Of a DNA stretch of 64,000 nt, positions 51,878 through 61,753 are shown piece by piece. Where the stretch lies: assembly GCF_003668555.1 (NCBI RefSeq), contig NZ_RCWN01000001.1, forward strand, positions 1-64,000, read 5' to 3'. Made by a program: the position numbers and the translations under genes. The notes beneath the pieces were generated by a model that did no database searches, had not been told where the DNA came from, and was given only the letters and a program-made list of their open reading frames with translations. The DNA is from Notoacmeibacter ruber. Its GTDB lineage: Bacteria > Pseudomonadota > Alphaproteobacteria > Rhizobiales > Rhizobiaceae. Positions within the stretch are counted from its first letter, which is position 1, and the number at the start of each line of letters is the position of its first letter.

Positions 51878-53812
51878 TCAGGCGCTCTTCTTCTCGTCGC
51901 CGTCTTCGTCGATTTCCTCATATTCGGCATCGACGACGTCTTCATCGGCGCTGCCTTCCGAAGCGGCGTCTGCCTGAGCGTCGGCCGAAGCGGCCTCCGA
52001 CTGGCTGGCTTCATACATGGCCTGGCCAAGCTTCATGGAAGCTTCGGCAAGGGCCTGGGTCTTCGCCGTGATCGTCTCAGGATCGGCATCGTCATTGTCG
52101 AGTTCGGCCTGCAGATCGGACTTGGCAGCCTCGATGGCAGCCTTGTCGTCATCGGAGACCTTGTCGCCATAGTCCTTCAGGCTCTGCTCGGTCGAGTGGA
52201 TCAGAGCTTCGGCCTGGTTGCGGGCTTCGACGGAGGCGCGACGCTTCTTGTCCGCTTCCGCGTTGGCTTCCGCGTCCTGAACCATCTTTTCGATGTCGGA
52301 ATCGGAGAGACCGCCCGAGGCCTGGATCCGGATCTGCTGTTCCTTGCCGGTGCCCTTGTCCTTGGCCGAGACCTGCACGATGCCGTTGGCATCGATGTCG
52401 AAGGTGACTTCGATCTGCGGCACGCCGCGCGGTGCCGGCGGAATGCCGACGAGATCGAACTGTCCGAGGATCTTGTTGTCCGCGGCCATCTCACGTTCGC
52501 CCTGGAAGACGCGGATCGTCACCGCGTTCTGGCTGTCTTCGGCGGTCGAGAAAGTCTGGCTCTTCTTGGTCGGGATCGTGGTGTTGCGTTCGATCAGCCG
52601 GGTGAAGACGCCGCCCAGCGTTTCGATGCCGAGCGACAGGGGCGTCACGTCGAGCAGCAGCACATCCTTGACGTCGCCCTGCAGGACACCGCCCTGAATG
52701 GCCGCGCCCATGGCGACGACCTCGTCAGGGTTCACGCCCTTGTGCGATTCCTTGCCGAAGAACTGCTTCACGGTCTCCTGCACTTTCGGCATGCGGGTCA
52801 TGCCGCCCACCAGAACGACTTCATCGATCTCGTTGGCGGAAAGGCCTGCATCCTTCAAAGCCGCCTTCATGGGGTCGACGGTACGCTTGACGAGGCCTTC
52901 GACCAGGCTCTCGAACTTGGCGCGCGTCAGCTTCATGGTCAGGTGCTTCGGACCCGACTGATCGGCGGTGATGAAGGGCAGGTTGATTTCGGTCTGCGAA
53001 GAGGAGGACAGCTCGATCTTGGCCTTCTCGGCAGCTTCCTTCAGGCGCTGCAGAGCAAGCTTGTCGTTGCGCAGGTCGATTCCCTGATCCTTCTTGAACT
53101 CGTCGGCGAGATATTCGACCAGCTTCATGTCGAAATCTTCACCGCCGAGGAAGGTGTCGCCATTGGTCGACTTCACCTCGAAGACGCCGTCGCCGATCTC
53201 GAGGATCGAGACGTCGAACGTGCCGCCGCCAAGATCGTAAACGGCGATCGTCTTGCCGTCATTCTTGTCGAGACCATAGGCGAGCGCAGCCGCCGTCGGC
53301 TCGTTGATGATGCGCAGAACCTCGAGGCCCGCGATCTTGCCGGCATCCTTGGTCGCCTGGCGCTGGGCGTCGTTGAAATAGGCCGGAACGGTGATGACGG
53401 CCTGTTCGACCTTTTCACCGAGATAGGATTCGGCCGTTTCCTTCATCTTCTGAAGGATCATCGCGGAAATCTGCGAAGGCGACTGTTCCTTATCGCCGCC
53501 CTTGACCCATGCATCGCCATTGCTGCCTTCGACGATGGCATAAGGGACGAGCTTCTTGTCCTTCTCGACCGTCGGGTCGGAATAGCGGCGGCCGATCAGG
53601 CGCTTCACCGCAAAGAGTGTGCCTTCCGGGTTCGTGACCGCCTGGCGCTTGGCCGGCTGGCCTACGAGGCGCTCGCCATCTTCCGTGAAAGCCACCATGG
53701 AAGGCGTGGTGCGTGCGCCTTCGGAATTCTCGATGACCTTGGCTTCCTTGCCGTCCATGACAGCGACACAGGAATTGGTGGTGCCGAGGTCGATACCAAT
53801 AACTTTAGCCAT
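51878..53812 (-). CDS. dnaK: Chaperone protein DnaK (Hsp70)
   Basis: The 644-residue protein has the full Hsp70 structure: the ATPase domain with [28 protein letters not shown] and [13 protein letters not shown], the linker [15 protein letters not shown], the peptide-binding domain and a helical lid ending in an acidic Asp/Glu-rich tail. It folds and protects proteins with DnaJ and GrpE. GGAGAG precedes ATG 53812. I could not find a clear heat-shock (RpoH) promoter upstream. Confidence 0.97.
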   Translation of the reverse strand: MAKVIGIDLGTTNSCVAVMDGKEAKVIENSEGARTTPSMVAFTEDGERLVGQPAKRQAVTNPEGTLFAVKRLIGRRYSDPTVEKDKKLVPYAIVEGSNGDAWVKGGDKEQSPSQISAMILQKMKETAESYLGEKVEQAVITVPAYFNDAQRQATKDAGKIAGLEVLRIINEPTAAALAYGLDKNDGKTIAVYDLGGGTFDVSILEIGDGVFEVKSTNGDTFLGGEDFDMKLVEYLADEFKKDQGIDLRNDKLALQRLKEAAEKAKIELSSSSQTEINLPFITADQSGPKHLTMKLTRAKFESLVEGLVKRTVDPMKAALKDAGLSANEIDEVVLVGGMTRMPKVQETVKQFFGKESHKGVNPDEVVAMGAAIQGGVLQGDVKDVLLLDVTPLSLGIETLGGVFTRLIERNTTIPTKKSQTFSTAEDSQNAVTIRVFQGEREMAADNKILGQFDLVGIPPAPRGVPQIEVTFDIDANGIVQVSAKDKGTGKEQQIRIQASGGLSDSDIEKMVQDAEANAEADKKRRASVEARNQAEALIHSTEQSLKDYGDKVSDDDKAAIEAAKSDLQAELDNDDADPETITAKTQALAEASMKLGQAMYEASQSEAASADAQADAASEGSADEDVVDAEYEEIDEDGDEKKSA

Positions 53813-54047
53813 GCTTCTCTCCGTTCAGCAGACTGCTGGGACCCGTTATGGCGTTCCGTCGCAGTCCCCATTGAGGTTGAAAATGCGGCGAAAACCGTTT
53901 GCACGAAGCGATTTGCGCCGTTCGCAGCGCATATAAGGAGAGGTTCGCGCGGTCGCAAGGCAAAGGCGCATGTGAAGATCGCGGAAATGCGAAGTTGGCG
54001 GAAAGCCGTCCTTCCGCCAGACGTCCGAGAAGAGAGACCTTCGGCTG

Positions 54048-55037
54048 TCAGACCTCCACCCAGCCGCCATCCTCGCCCGCGCGATAGATCGCATCGATCA
54101 GGCGTTGGTTCTTGACGGAGCTCTCCAGGCTGAAGAGGGATGAATGATCGCCGTCGATGGTCGCCTTGGCGAAGGCTTCGACCTGGAGCCGGTATTGATT
54201 GACCCCGGTAAAGCGGAACACCTCCATCGTCTTGTGGCCCGCGTCGTGAAGGCGCACTTCGTCACCCTCGTAGAGATTGGAGTTCCATGGCGCGTTCAGT
54301 TCGATGAATCCCTTGTCACCATGGAAAGCGATGGTCTGGCGGTGCGCCAACTGTGTGGACAGATAGAAGCGTAGTTCAAAATCGCCGAAATCGGCGAGGA
54401 CCGACGCATAGCGATCGGTGCCGAAATCCGGGTCCCGTTCGATCGTCGCAAAGGCGCGCTTCGGCTCCTTGCCTGTTGCAAATCGGGTCGTGACGGTCGG
54501 ATAGACCCCGATATCCGGCAGCGCGCCGCCGCCGAGATCGGGCACATTGCGCATATTGCCGGGATCGCGATTGAAATATGTAAAGGCGGCATCGACCTGC
54601 CGCAGCGTGCCGATGGCCCCGTCGGAAATCAGATCGCGCACCTTGTGCCACTGGGGATGATAGGTGACCATGAAGGCTTCGGAGACGATCATTCCGGTCT
54701 CATCGCGCGCGGCGATCAGGCTTTCGATCTCTCCGGCGTTCAGCGCGATCGGCTTCTCACAAAGAACGTGCTTGCCTGCGCGTGCGGCCTTCTCCGCCCA
54801 TTCGACATGCATGGACGTCGGCAGCGGGATATAGACGCCGTCGATCGTCTCGCTCTCCAGCATCGCTTCGTATGAGCCGAACACGTGGCTGGCACCGAAG
54901 CGTTCCGCCAGTCGTCGGGCGTCTTCCTCTTTGCGACTGGCGATGGCCGACAAAGACCCGTTCGTCGATTGGCAGATCGCCGGAATGACGTGCTCACGCC
55001 CGATCTTGGCGGTGGAAAGAATACCCCAGCGAAACAT
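54048..55037 (-). CDS. Gfo/Idh/MocA-family oxidoreductase
   Basis: The 329-residue enzyme has the N-terminal NAD(P) fold ([21 protein letters not shown]), the catalytic loop [11 protein letters not shown] and the second domain with [12 protein letters not shown], as in dimeric dihydrodiol dehydrogenase or glucose-fructose oxidoreductase relatives. The substrate is probably a sugar or related diol. I chose ATG 55037, with GGAGGAT directly upstream. That box is the first unit of a seven-base tandem repeat, which also contains further in-frame ATGs (55070 and 55049). It lies 235 bases downstream of dnaK and is transcribed in the same direction as dnaK but located upstream of it. Confidence 0.9.
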   Translation of the reverse strand: MFRWGILSTAKIGREHVIPAICQSTNGSLSAIASRKEEDARRLAERFGASHVFGSYEAMLESETIDGVYIPLPTSMHVEWAEKAARAGKHVLCEKPIALNAGEIESLIAARDETGMIVSEAFMVTYHPQWHKVRDLISDGAIGTLRQVDAAFTYFNRDPGNMRNVPDLGGGALPDIGVYPTVTTRFATGKEPKRAFATIERDPDFGTDRYASVLADFGDFELRFYLSTQLAHRQTIAFHGDKGFIELNAPWNSNLYEGDEVRLHDAGHKTMEVFRFTGVNQYRLQVEAFAKATIDGDHSSLFSLESSVKNQRLIDAIYRAGEDGGWVEV

Positions 55038-55040
55038 GTC

Positions 55041-55074
55041 ATCCTCCATCCTCCATCCTCCATCCTCCATCCTC
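55041..55074. repeat. Tandem repeat of 7 bp (ATCCTCC), 4.9 copies, in the leader of the oxidoreductase gene
   Basis: Four full ATCCTCC units and six bases of a fifth run without error. On the coding strand every unit carries GGAGGAT, so each is a potential ribosome binding site, and the units contain ATG triplets whose frame alternates because seven is not a multiple of three. Confidence 0.9.
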
Positions 55075-55277
55075 GTGCTTCAGCGTGTTTTCCGCAGCCG
55101 GCACGGTCAGGCGGTAAATGGCCCAGCCGGTTTCGATGTCACATTCTGTTACGTAAGGTTGGCTTTACTATGCGATTAAGTGACTGGTGTGAAATGAGAA
55201 AATGAAAGGAGCATTTACCTGCTCTTATCGTTCGGCGGCTAGCGTCCCGCTGCGGTCTCAACCTTGAGGGGGTTACC

Positions 55278-57239
55278 ATGACCAAGTCGCGGACGTCTCT
55301 GTCCCATGACGATGCAGGGGAGGTTGTCTGGACCGTTGACGGTTTTCTGGCGCGCGCCTGGCATAGTCTCGAAATGGCTCTGCAGCCGATTGCCCTGATG
55401 AAGAGCGGGACGGTCTACGGTTATGAAGCGCTCATGCGTGGCTATCAGGCGATGGGCCTCTCCTCCATCGCCGAGGTGCTCGACATGGCTCACGAACTGG
55501 GTGAGGCCGATACGCTCCACCTCCTCCTTCTGGAAAAGTCGCTCAAGAAGTTGACCTCGATCGAGGGCAGCAACGAGGTCAAGCTGTTCTTCAATCTGGA
55601 TGGCCGCGCTCTCGAAGGGCAAAAGCATCTCGCCCGCCAGACTGGGCAGCTCTTGGAAAAATACGGCTTTCCGCCATCAGCGCTCTGCCTGGAATTTTCC
55701 GAAACCTATGATTACGCGAAGGCAAAGATGGTCGAGCAGATGGTCACCGATCATCGCAGCCAGGGTATCCGCTTTGCCATCGACGATTTCGGACGGGGCT
55801 GTTCGGAGCTGAAGGTCCTCTATGAATACCACCCCGAATTCATCAAGATCGATCGATTCTTCGTGACCGGCATGGTGGCAGACAGCCGCAAGCGGCTTTT
55901 CATCTCCACCCTCATCAATTTTGCCCATGTGCTTGGCAGTCGCATCGTCGTAGAGGGCGTTGAGACGCAGGAAGAGTATCGCCAGTGCTGGCGGCTGGGG
56001 GCCGATCTGGTTCAGGGATATTTCGTCTGCCCGCCGCGTCTCGATTTCGAGGATGGCGCTCTCCAACTCCCCCACCTGCGGCTTTCACTCCAAAGCGAAA
56101 ACACGCGCCATTCCAGCACGTCCACCATTGTTCATGACCGCCTGGAAACGCTCAATACGGTCAGCGAGATGGCCTCGATGAGCGAAGTCTTCGAGGCGTT
56201 CCGTTTTTCACGCGAGCAGGCGATCTTTCCCGTTCTCGACGCCGCCGGCGAGCCCAAGGGGCTGGTGCGGGAATCGGATCTGAAGGAATTTACCTATTCA
56301 CCTTATGGCCGGGACCTGCTGGTCAACAGTTCTTGCCGCCGCAGGCTTTCGGATTTCATTCGCGACTGTCCAATTGCCGAAATCCATACTTCGGCCGATG
56401 CGATCCTCGACATCTTCGCCTATTGCGATGGTGCCGACGGCATCATCATGACCGACAATGCGAAATATGCGGGCTTTCTGTCGGCCCGGTCGCTGCTCGA
56501 AATCATCAACGACAAGAGGCTGGAACGCGCGAGAGATCAGAATCCGCTCTCCAACCTGCCGGGCAACGTCACGGTGACCGAATATTGTGAGCGGCTGGCC
56601 CTGAAGGATGAGAAGCTGCGGCACTTTTGCTATTTCGACTTCGATCACTTCAAGCCGTTCAACGACAATTACTCCTTCCGCGAGGGTGATCGTGCCATCA
56701 CCATCTTTGCCGATCTGTTGAAGCGGCAGTTTCACGATTCGCGCTATATGATCGGCCATGTGGGTGGCGATGATTTTTTCCTGGGCGCGGAAGATGTCTC
56801 TCCCGACGAACTGCTTCACCAGCTTCAGAGATTGCGGGAGCGCTTTGCGACAAGTGCGGCAAGCCTCTACCGCCCGGACGATCGGGAGCGGGGACACATT
56901 CTGGGGATGGATCGCTACGGGCACAGTCGGGAGTTCCCGCTGCTGCAGTGCTCCATCGCCATGCTGACGCTTACAGGCGGCGTAAAGGTCGAGAACATCG
57001 ACCCCATCATGTTCGAGATCACGAGACTGAAACGCGAAGCGAAACGATCACCATCCGGCATCGCACAAAATGCGTGCCGGCTCGCTATCGAGGAGAGTGG
57101 ATCAACCGTCTGCTGCCCCGTCTCGCTACGAACATTGCGAAGCGGCGAGAACTCGCAAGACGTTCCAGCCGTCCTGTCAGACCAGGAGGGTCCCGATCAT
57201 CCAAAGGCCCATCACGACCATCACCAGGTCCTCTGTTAG
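55278..57239 (+). CDS. EAL-CBS-GGDEF cyclic-di-GMP signalling protein
   Basis: The 653-residue protein has an N-terminal EAL domain (about 30-265, intact GYEALMRG, FNLDGR, EFSETYDY, IDDFGRG, FIKIDRFF, VVEGVET), a CBS-like pair (about 300-430) and a C-terminal GGDEF domain whose motif is GGDDF (HVGGDDFFLG). The order EAL first, GGDEF last is the reverse of the usual one. The EAL residues suggest phosphodiesterase activity; the CBS part may sense a nucleotide. The last 55 residues look unlike a domain end and overlap the convergent redox gene by 63 bases, so the stop codon may have been lost and read-through sequence gained. Confidence 0.88.
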   Translation: MTKSRTSLSHDDAGEVVWTVDGFLARAWHSLEMALQPIALMKSGTVYGYEALMRGYQAMGLSSIAEVLDMAHELGEADTLHLLLLEKSLKKLTSIEGSNEVKLFFNLDGRALEGQKHLARQTGQLLEKYGFPPSALCLEFSETYDYAKAKMVEQMVTDHRSQGIRFAIDDFGRGCSELKVLYEYHPEFIKIDRFFVTGMVADSRKRLFISTLINFAHVLGSRIVVEGVETQEEYRQCWRLGADLVQGYFVCPPRLDFEDGALQLPHLRLSLQSENTRHSSTSTIVHDRLETLNTVSEMASMSEVFEAFRFSREQAIFPVLDAAGEPKGLVRESDLKEFTYSPYGRDLLVNSSCRRRLSDFIRDCPIAEIHTSADAILDIFAYCDGADGIIMTDNAKYAGFLSARSLLEIINDKRLERARDQNPLSNLPGNVTVTEYCERLALKDEKLRHFCYFDFDHFKPFNDNYSFREGDRAITIFADLLKRQFHDSRYMIGHVGGDDFFLGAEDVSPDELLHQLQRLRERFATSAASLYRPDDRERGHILGMDRYGHSREFPLLQCSIAMLTLTGGVKVENIDPIMFEITRLKREAKRSPSGIAQNACRLAIEESGSTVCCPVSLRTLRSGENSQDVPAVLSDQEGPDHPKAHHDHHQVLC

Positions 57240-57995
57240 CGAAATCAAGCCGAGCGGCACGCTGGAGCCGCCGCCAACGCAGGCGCATTTCAGTTCCCGT
57301 TTGTCGATATAGACGGCCTTGAAGACCGAAATCGATCCGACAATGCCGATAAAGAGGGCGACGAGCCCGACCGGCCAGATCAGGGGACTGCCCGAGCCGA
57401 TCAGGGCAATCATGCCGATGCCCGCGAAAGCCTCGGCATAGGGGTAGATATAGGCATAAGGCACCCAGCGCCGGGCCAGAAGATCGTAGCCGAGAAACCC
57501 GTTGGTGAACCCTTCGACATCCTGCAATTTCTGGATCGCGAGCGCGCACATGGAAAAGGCGAGAAACCATTGGATGGCGCTTGCGAAAAGTCCCCAGCCT
57601 TCACCGGGCATATAGCCGGTGGAGAGATTGTAGATGAGAGCCAGCGCCATGAGCGCCGTCATGCTGAAGATGGCGATCACCGGCTCATAGGTCGTTTCGC
57701 CGCTTTCCGTGACGGCTTTTCCGAAAAAGCGGCGCAGATCGTCGTGACCACCGATGCGCTCGCCATCGATGAAGGTCTGCGGAGTCGTCGCGACGTCATG
57801 CGTCCTCTGGAATGTGTCGGTTTCCTCACGGGTCGTAAGGTGGTGATCCTCGACCGTGTAGCCGTTCGATTTCAGGAGATGACGCGATTTCAGTCCGAAA
57901 GGGCACAGATGGTTTTCCATCACCATCCGGTAGAGGACGGCTTTCTTCTCCGATGACGCTTCGTACGGATAGCGTTCGGTCTCGATCGTGCTCAT
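57177..57995 (-). CDS. Glutaredoxin-MauE/DoxX membrane fusion protein
   Basis: The 272-residue protein has an N-terminal glutaredoxin domain (about 18-98) with CPFG (Cys31, second active-site Cys replaced), the cis-Pro motif TTPQTF and GGHDDL. Four or five transmembrane helices (about 105-270) of the MauE/DoxX type follow, with CACVGGGSSVPLG (Cys237, Cys239) at a membrane edge. Such fusions are thought to move reducing power across or within the inner membrane. Its 3' end overlaps the EAL-CBS-GGDEF gene. Confidence 0.87.
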   Translation of the reverse strand: MSTIETERYPYEASSEKKAVLYRMVMENHLCPFGLKSRHLLKSNGYTVEDHHLTTREETDTFQRTHDVATTPQTFIDGERIGGHDDLRRFFGKAVTESGETTYEPVIAIFSMTALMALALIYNLSTGYMPGEGWGLFASAIQWFLAFSMCALAIQKLQDVEGFTNGFLGYDLLARRWVPYAYIYPYAEAFAGIGMIALIGSGSPLIWPVGLVALFIGIVGSISVFKAVYIDKRELKCACVGGGSSVPLGLISLTEDLVMVVMGLWMIGTLLV

Positions 57996-58101
57996 GGTAT
58001 GCCTTTTCCCGGAAATGTGCGGTCAAAGACTCATCTATTTCGGCAGCGCCATGCTTCAAGCGCTCCGAACGTTCGGCCGGGAAAGCCTACGCTTCGTTCG
58101 A

Positions 58102-58767
58102 TCAGAAGTGGACCCTGACGCCGAAGACGTTGGCGTTGGTCGTATCGCCCATATCGCCAAGGGCGGGAAGGAAGAAGATGTTCTTGCCGCCCGACCGGTG
58201 CTGTGCCCTGTAGACGAAATCCACATTGGGGTGCGATTTCAGCGAAAGGGCGATTTCCGGCGCCATGAAGTACAGTAGCGTGGCATCGCCATCTTCCTCG
58301 ATCTCCCGCTGGCGCTCCAACCCGTAGGAATTGGTGACCGCCGACAGGCCGAAGGTGAAGGCCGGCTTTACGAGAACCGGTCCGATGGGGATGCCGCTAT
58401 GGCGGATGGTCGGCCCGGCCCAAACCTCGCCTGATGTCCCGTCGGGACCGAAATCGTCATTGTCGATGCGCACTGACGCCCCGACCTCGGCGCCGACGAC
58501 GAAGCCGAGCGGCAGTTGATAGGGCGTATGAGCCAAGGCTGCGCCAATCTGGAACTGACCGCCATAATCGGCCACGAAGGGGAGCGAATCCGCTTGCCAG
58601 ACATGACCTTCGATCGAGCGGCCCGCGAAGACCAGAATAGAGGTGTCCGAGATGGCTTGCGGCATCGCTCCGGTATCGAGACTTGGCTCCAGAATATCGG
58701 CGGCCTGAACGGAATCGATCGTCACGCTGCCGATCAGCATGGCCATTCCAAGAGCGATTCCGCGCAT
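58102..58767 (-). CDS. Small outer-membrane-barrel-like protein
   Basis: The 221-residue product has a signal peptide (MRGIALGMAMLIGSVTIDSVQA) and a mature part of alternating hydrophobic/polar residues with many Gly and aromatic residues, ending VFGVRVHF with a C-terminal Phe. This suggests an eight-stranded outer-membrane barrel, similar in style to acyloxyacyl hydrolase/PagL-like proteins, but I cannot confirm catalytic residues. ATG 58767 (second of two adjacent ATGs) has the better-spaced AGGA. Function unknown. Confidence 0.65.
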   Translation of the reverse strand: MRGIALGMAMLIGSVTIDSVQAADILEPSLDTGAMPQAISDTSILVFAGRSIEGHVWQADSLPFVADYGGQFQIGAALAHTPYQLPLGFVVGAEVGASVRIDNDDFGPDGTSGEVWAGPTIRHSGIPIGPVLVKPAFTFGLSAVTNSYGLERQREIEEDGDATLLYFMAPEIALSLKSHPNVDFVYRAQHRSGGKNIFFLPALGDMGDTTNANVFGVRVHF

Positions 58768-58842
58768 CATAGTCCTGTCCTTCGGCTTCTTTTGCGCCCA
58801 TTAACCGACAACAATCTTAACGTTGCGTAGCGGTTATGGCTG

Positions 58843-61251
58843 TCACCCGCGTAACACACCACCCGTCTGTTTGGCGACATTTGTGACGACAGCCGACGAA
58901 AGCGCCTCGAAATCGTCCTCGGTGAGGGTTCTCTCGATGGGCTGAATCGTGACCGCGACCGCAACGGATTTCTTGTTCTCTCCAAGCGAAGGGCCTTCGA
59001 AAACATCGAAAACCACCACGTCAGAAATCAGGCCGCGATCCGCGGCCGCCGTCGCCTTGACGATTTCGCCAGCCGGAACGTCGCGGTCGACGATGAAGGC
59101 AAAGTCGCGTGACACGGCCTGGAACGGCGACAGTTCCAGCTTAGGCTTGGTTCGCGTGGGCTTCTTTTTCGGCGCAGGCAGCGCGTCGATATAGACTTCG
59201 AAGCCGCAGGTCGGTCCGCTCACATCGAGCTCTTCCAGAATGCGCGGGTGGAACTCGCCGAAACTGGCGAGAATGTTCTTCGGCCCGAGACGCAAGGTTC
59301 CCGAGCGACCGGGATGATACCAGTCCGCTGCGCCGGTCATCACCATCAGCTTTTCAACGGGCGCACCGACAGCTTCGAGCACGGCAAGGGCATCGGATTT
59401 GGCGTCGAAAACGCCGACGGAGTCCATCGCGCCGGACCAGTGGCGTCCCGATCCACCCATATGGGCGGTACCGCTGCGAACGCCGCCGGCGACACGGCGC
59501 TGTCCTTTCGGCGTATCGTCTTCATAGGTTCCGGATACTTCGAAAAGCGCCACATCGCCGTAGCCGCGCTTGGCATTGCGGCCTGCGGCCGCCAACAGGC
59601 CCGGCAGGAGGGAGGGGCGCATGTCGCTCATATCCGCCGCGATCGGATTGGCCAGTTTCAGGGAGTCGCTTCCGCCGCCGAAGAGCGCCGCGTGCTCGGC
59701 CGGAATGAACGACCATGACACCGCTTCCATCATTCCTCGCGCCGCGAGAGAACGCTTGGCGGCGCGGGTGCGGTTCTGGAGCGGCGTCAAGATCGCGCCG
59801 CTCACCGCATCGTGTGCGCGCATCGGCTGCGGCTCGATTTCATCCACGCCATGGATGCGCATGACCTCTTCGACCAGATCGGCCTTGCCCTCCACATCGG
59901 GACGCCAGGACGGAATGGAGACGACAATCGCGTCGCCCTCTCCATCTTCTGCCGCAAAACCGAGGCGTGAAAGGATCGAGCGGCTTTCATCGGCCTTGAT
60001 CTCAATGCCGGTGAGTCGCTTCACTTCGGCCGGCGGGAAGGTGATCTTTCGGCTCTCGGGCTCGGCGTAACCTTCGACGACCTTTTCGGTCGGTGTGCCG
60101 CCGCAAATATCCAGCACCATCTGCGTTGCCAGATCGAGCCCTGGTACCATGAAGGCTGGGTCCACGCCGCGCTCGAAGCGGTAGCGAGCGTCTGTGATGA
60201 TCCCGAGATCGCGACCAGTTCGGGCGATATTGGCGGGGTCCCAAAGCGCCGATTCGATGAGAACATCGGTGGTCGTTTCATCGCAGCCCGAGGCCTGGCC
60301 GCCCATGATGCCCGCAAGGCTTTCGACACCGTTCGCATCGGCAATGACACAGGTCTCCTCGTTGAGTTCATAGCTGCGTTCATCGAGCGCATCGATCGTT
60401 TCGCCGTCATTCGCCCGGCGGACGACGAGATCACCCTGCACCTTGGCCGCATCGAAGACGTGAAGCGGGCGGCCCCGATCGAAGGTGATATAGTTGGTGA
60501 CGTCGACCAGCGCATTGATCGGACGAAGGCCAATGGCCGACAGGCGCCGTTGCATCCAGTCGGGAGAGGTGCCGTTTTTGACATTTCGGACGAGCCGTAG
60601 CGCGAAGCCAGGGCAAAGGTCCGGCGCTTCGATCGTCACCGAGGTCGGGCACGCACCGTCGCCGGCAATGACCGGGACATCGGGTGTTTTCAGGGTGCCG
60701 AGGCCGGCTGCCGCCAGGTCGCGGGCGATACCGTAGACGCCGGTGCAGTCCGGCCTGTTCGGCGTGAGATTGATCTCGATGACAGGATCGGCAAGCCCCG
60801 CCCATTCGGCATAGCTCCGGCCGACCGGAGCATCTTCCGGCAATTCGATGATGCCCTCGTGAGCGTCGGAAAGTTCCAGTTCCCGCTCGGAGCACATCAT
60901 GCCGAAGCTTTCAACTCCACGGATATTGCCCTTGCCGATAGTGGTATCGAGGCCGGGAATGTAGCTGCCGGGCTGTGCGAGAACGCCGATCATGCCGGCC
61001 CGTGCATTGGGCGCACCGCAGACGACCTGCAGCGGCTCTCCCCCACCGGCGTCGACTTTCAGCACTTGGAGCTTGTTGGCGTCGGGGTGGCGCGATGCCT
61101 CCATAACACGGGCGATGGCGAATGGCTTCAGTGCCGATCTGTCATCGATATCCTCGACCTCGAGGCCGATCATGGTCAGCCGCTCGCAGATGGTCGGCAG
61201 GTCCGCATCCGTCTCAAGATGATCTTTCAGCCAGGACAGGGTGAATTTCAT
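58843..61251 (-). CDS. pheT: Phenylalanine-tRNA ligase beta subunit
   Basis: The 802-residue subunit has the N-terminal tRNA-binding OB domain (about 40-150), the B3/B4 editing domain, the B5 domain (about 405-475), the catalytic-like core and the C-terminal ferredoxin-like anticodon-binding domain (about 710-800, [21 protein letters not shown]). It charges tRNA-Phe with PheS as an (alpha-beta)2 enzyme. I chose ATG 61251 ([13 protein letters not shown]), the usual start of the family. No pheS lies upstream, where it is normally found. Confidence 0.96.
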   Translation of the reverse strand: MKFTLSWLKDHLETDADLPTICERLTMIGLEVEDIDDRSALKPFAIARVMEASRHPDANKLQVLKVDAGGGEPLQVVCGAPNARAGMIGVLAQPGSYIPGLDTTIGKGNIRGVESFGMMCSERELELSDAHEGIIELPEDAPVGRSYAEWAGLADPVIEINLTPNRPDCTGVYGIARDLAAAGLGTLKTPDVPVIAGDGACPTSVTIEAPDLCPGFALRLVRNVKNGTSPDWMQRRLSAIGLRPINALVDVTNYITFDRGRPLHVFDAAKVQGDLVVRRANDGETIDALDERSYELNEETCVIADANGVESLAGIMGGQASGCDETTTDVLIESALWDPANIARTGRDLGIITDARYRFERGVDPAFMVPGLDLATQMVLDICGGTPTEKVVEGYAEPESRKITFPPAEVKRLTGIEIKADESRSILSRLGFAAEDGEGDAIVVSIPSWRPDVEGKADLVEEVMRIHGVDEIEPQPMRAHDAVSGAILTPLQNRTRAAKRSLAARGMMEAVSWSFIPAEHAALFGGGSDSLKLANPIAADMSDMRPSLLPGLLAAAGRNAKRGYGDVALFEVSGTYEDDTPKGQRRVAGGVRSGTAHMGGSGRHWSGAMDSVGVFDAKSDALAVLEAVGAPVEKLMVMTGAADWYHPGRSGTLRLGPKNILASFGEFHPRILEELDVSGPTCGFEVYIDALPAPKKKPTRTKPKLELSPFQAVSRDFAFIVDRDVPAGEIVKATAAADRGLISDVVVFDVFEGPSLGENKKSVAVAVTIQPIERTLTEDDFEALSSAVVTNVAKQTGGVLRG

Positions 61252-61753
61252 AGCGCGCTGTCGCTCCACTCATGCATTGCCAACCAAGCGTCGATGCGCC
61301 GGGCAGCGAAAATCCGATCGGTCGGCTGCATACGCTTTTTGTGGCTAAGGGAAAACCCGCCTGCTCGCGGTTGTCGCAATCTGTGCCGCTCGCCCCTTGC
61401 AAAAGGACGGCAGAAAGAAAGCTTATTGTAACAAAACAACCTGGCCCGCCGTTATCGGGGCGAGAATACAAGAAGGATCAATCATGCAGTCAGTCAGACA
61501 GGAACGGTCGGTGCGGGTCCTTATCAATGAGAGCGTGCTCGAAGGCCTTTCCGCCACCAGACAAAATACAGGCTACCAACCTGCAAAACCGGCACTTCAC
61601 GCGCCAATTCGCTGCGGCGCATATATTGAATGGACTTAATCTTAAGTGTTCCGAATAGCAGAGGCAGACTTGTGTGCATTGCAGAAATCCTTGCCGTTCA
61701 TCAGAGGATCATGTCACGCAAAAAATAAAAATTAGTTCGCAAGCTCAGGGAAG
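61252..61753. other. Intergenic region upstream of pheT and the YnjB-type gene
   Basis: About 500 bases of divergent control region. Short frames are present (for example minus 61248-61439) but none has a domain or a good ribosome binding site. The expected pheS gene is absent. No TPP riboswitch consensus was found before the importer gene, although the region just upstream of it is rather AT-rich and could carry its promoter. Confidence 0.45.

Noticed and set aside
53813..53950. RpoH heat-shock promoter before dnaK
   Set aside because: No convincing CTTGAA/CCCCAT-type pair with the right spacing could be read on the minus strand.
52196..54115. Very long plus-strand open frame opposite dnaK
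   Set aside because: It is an antisense frame caused by strong codon bias in dnaK; it resembles no protein family.
61600..61753. TPP riboswitch before the YnjB-type importer
   Set aside because: The conserved CTGAGA and ACCTGA blocks of the TPP riboswitch are not present in the leader.
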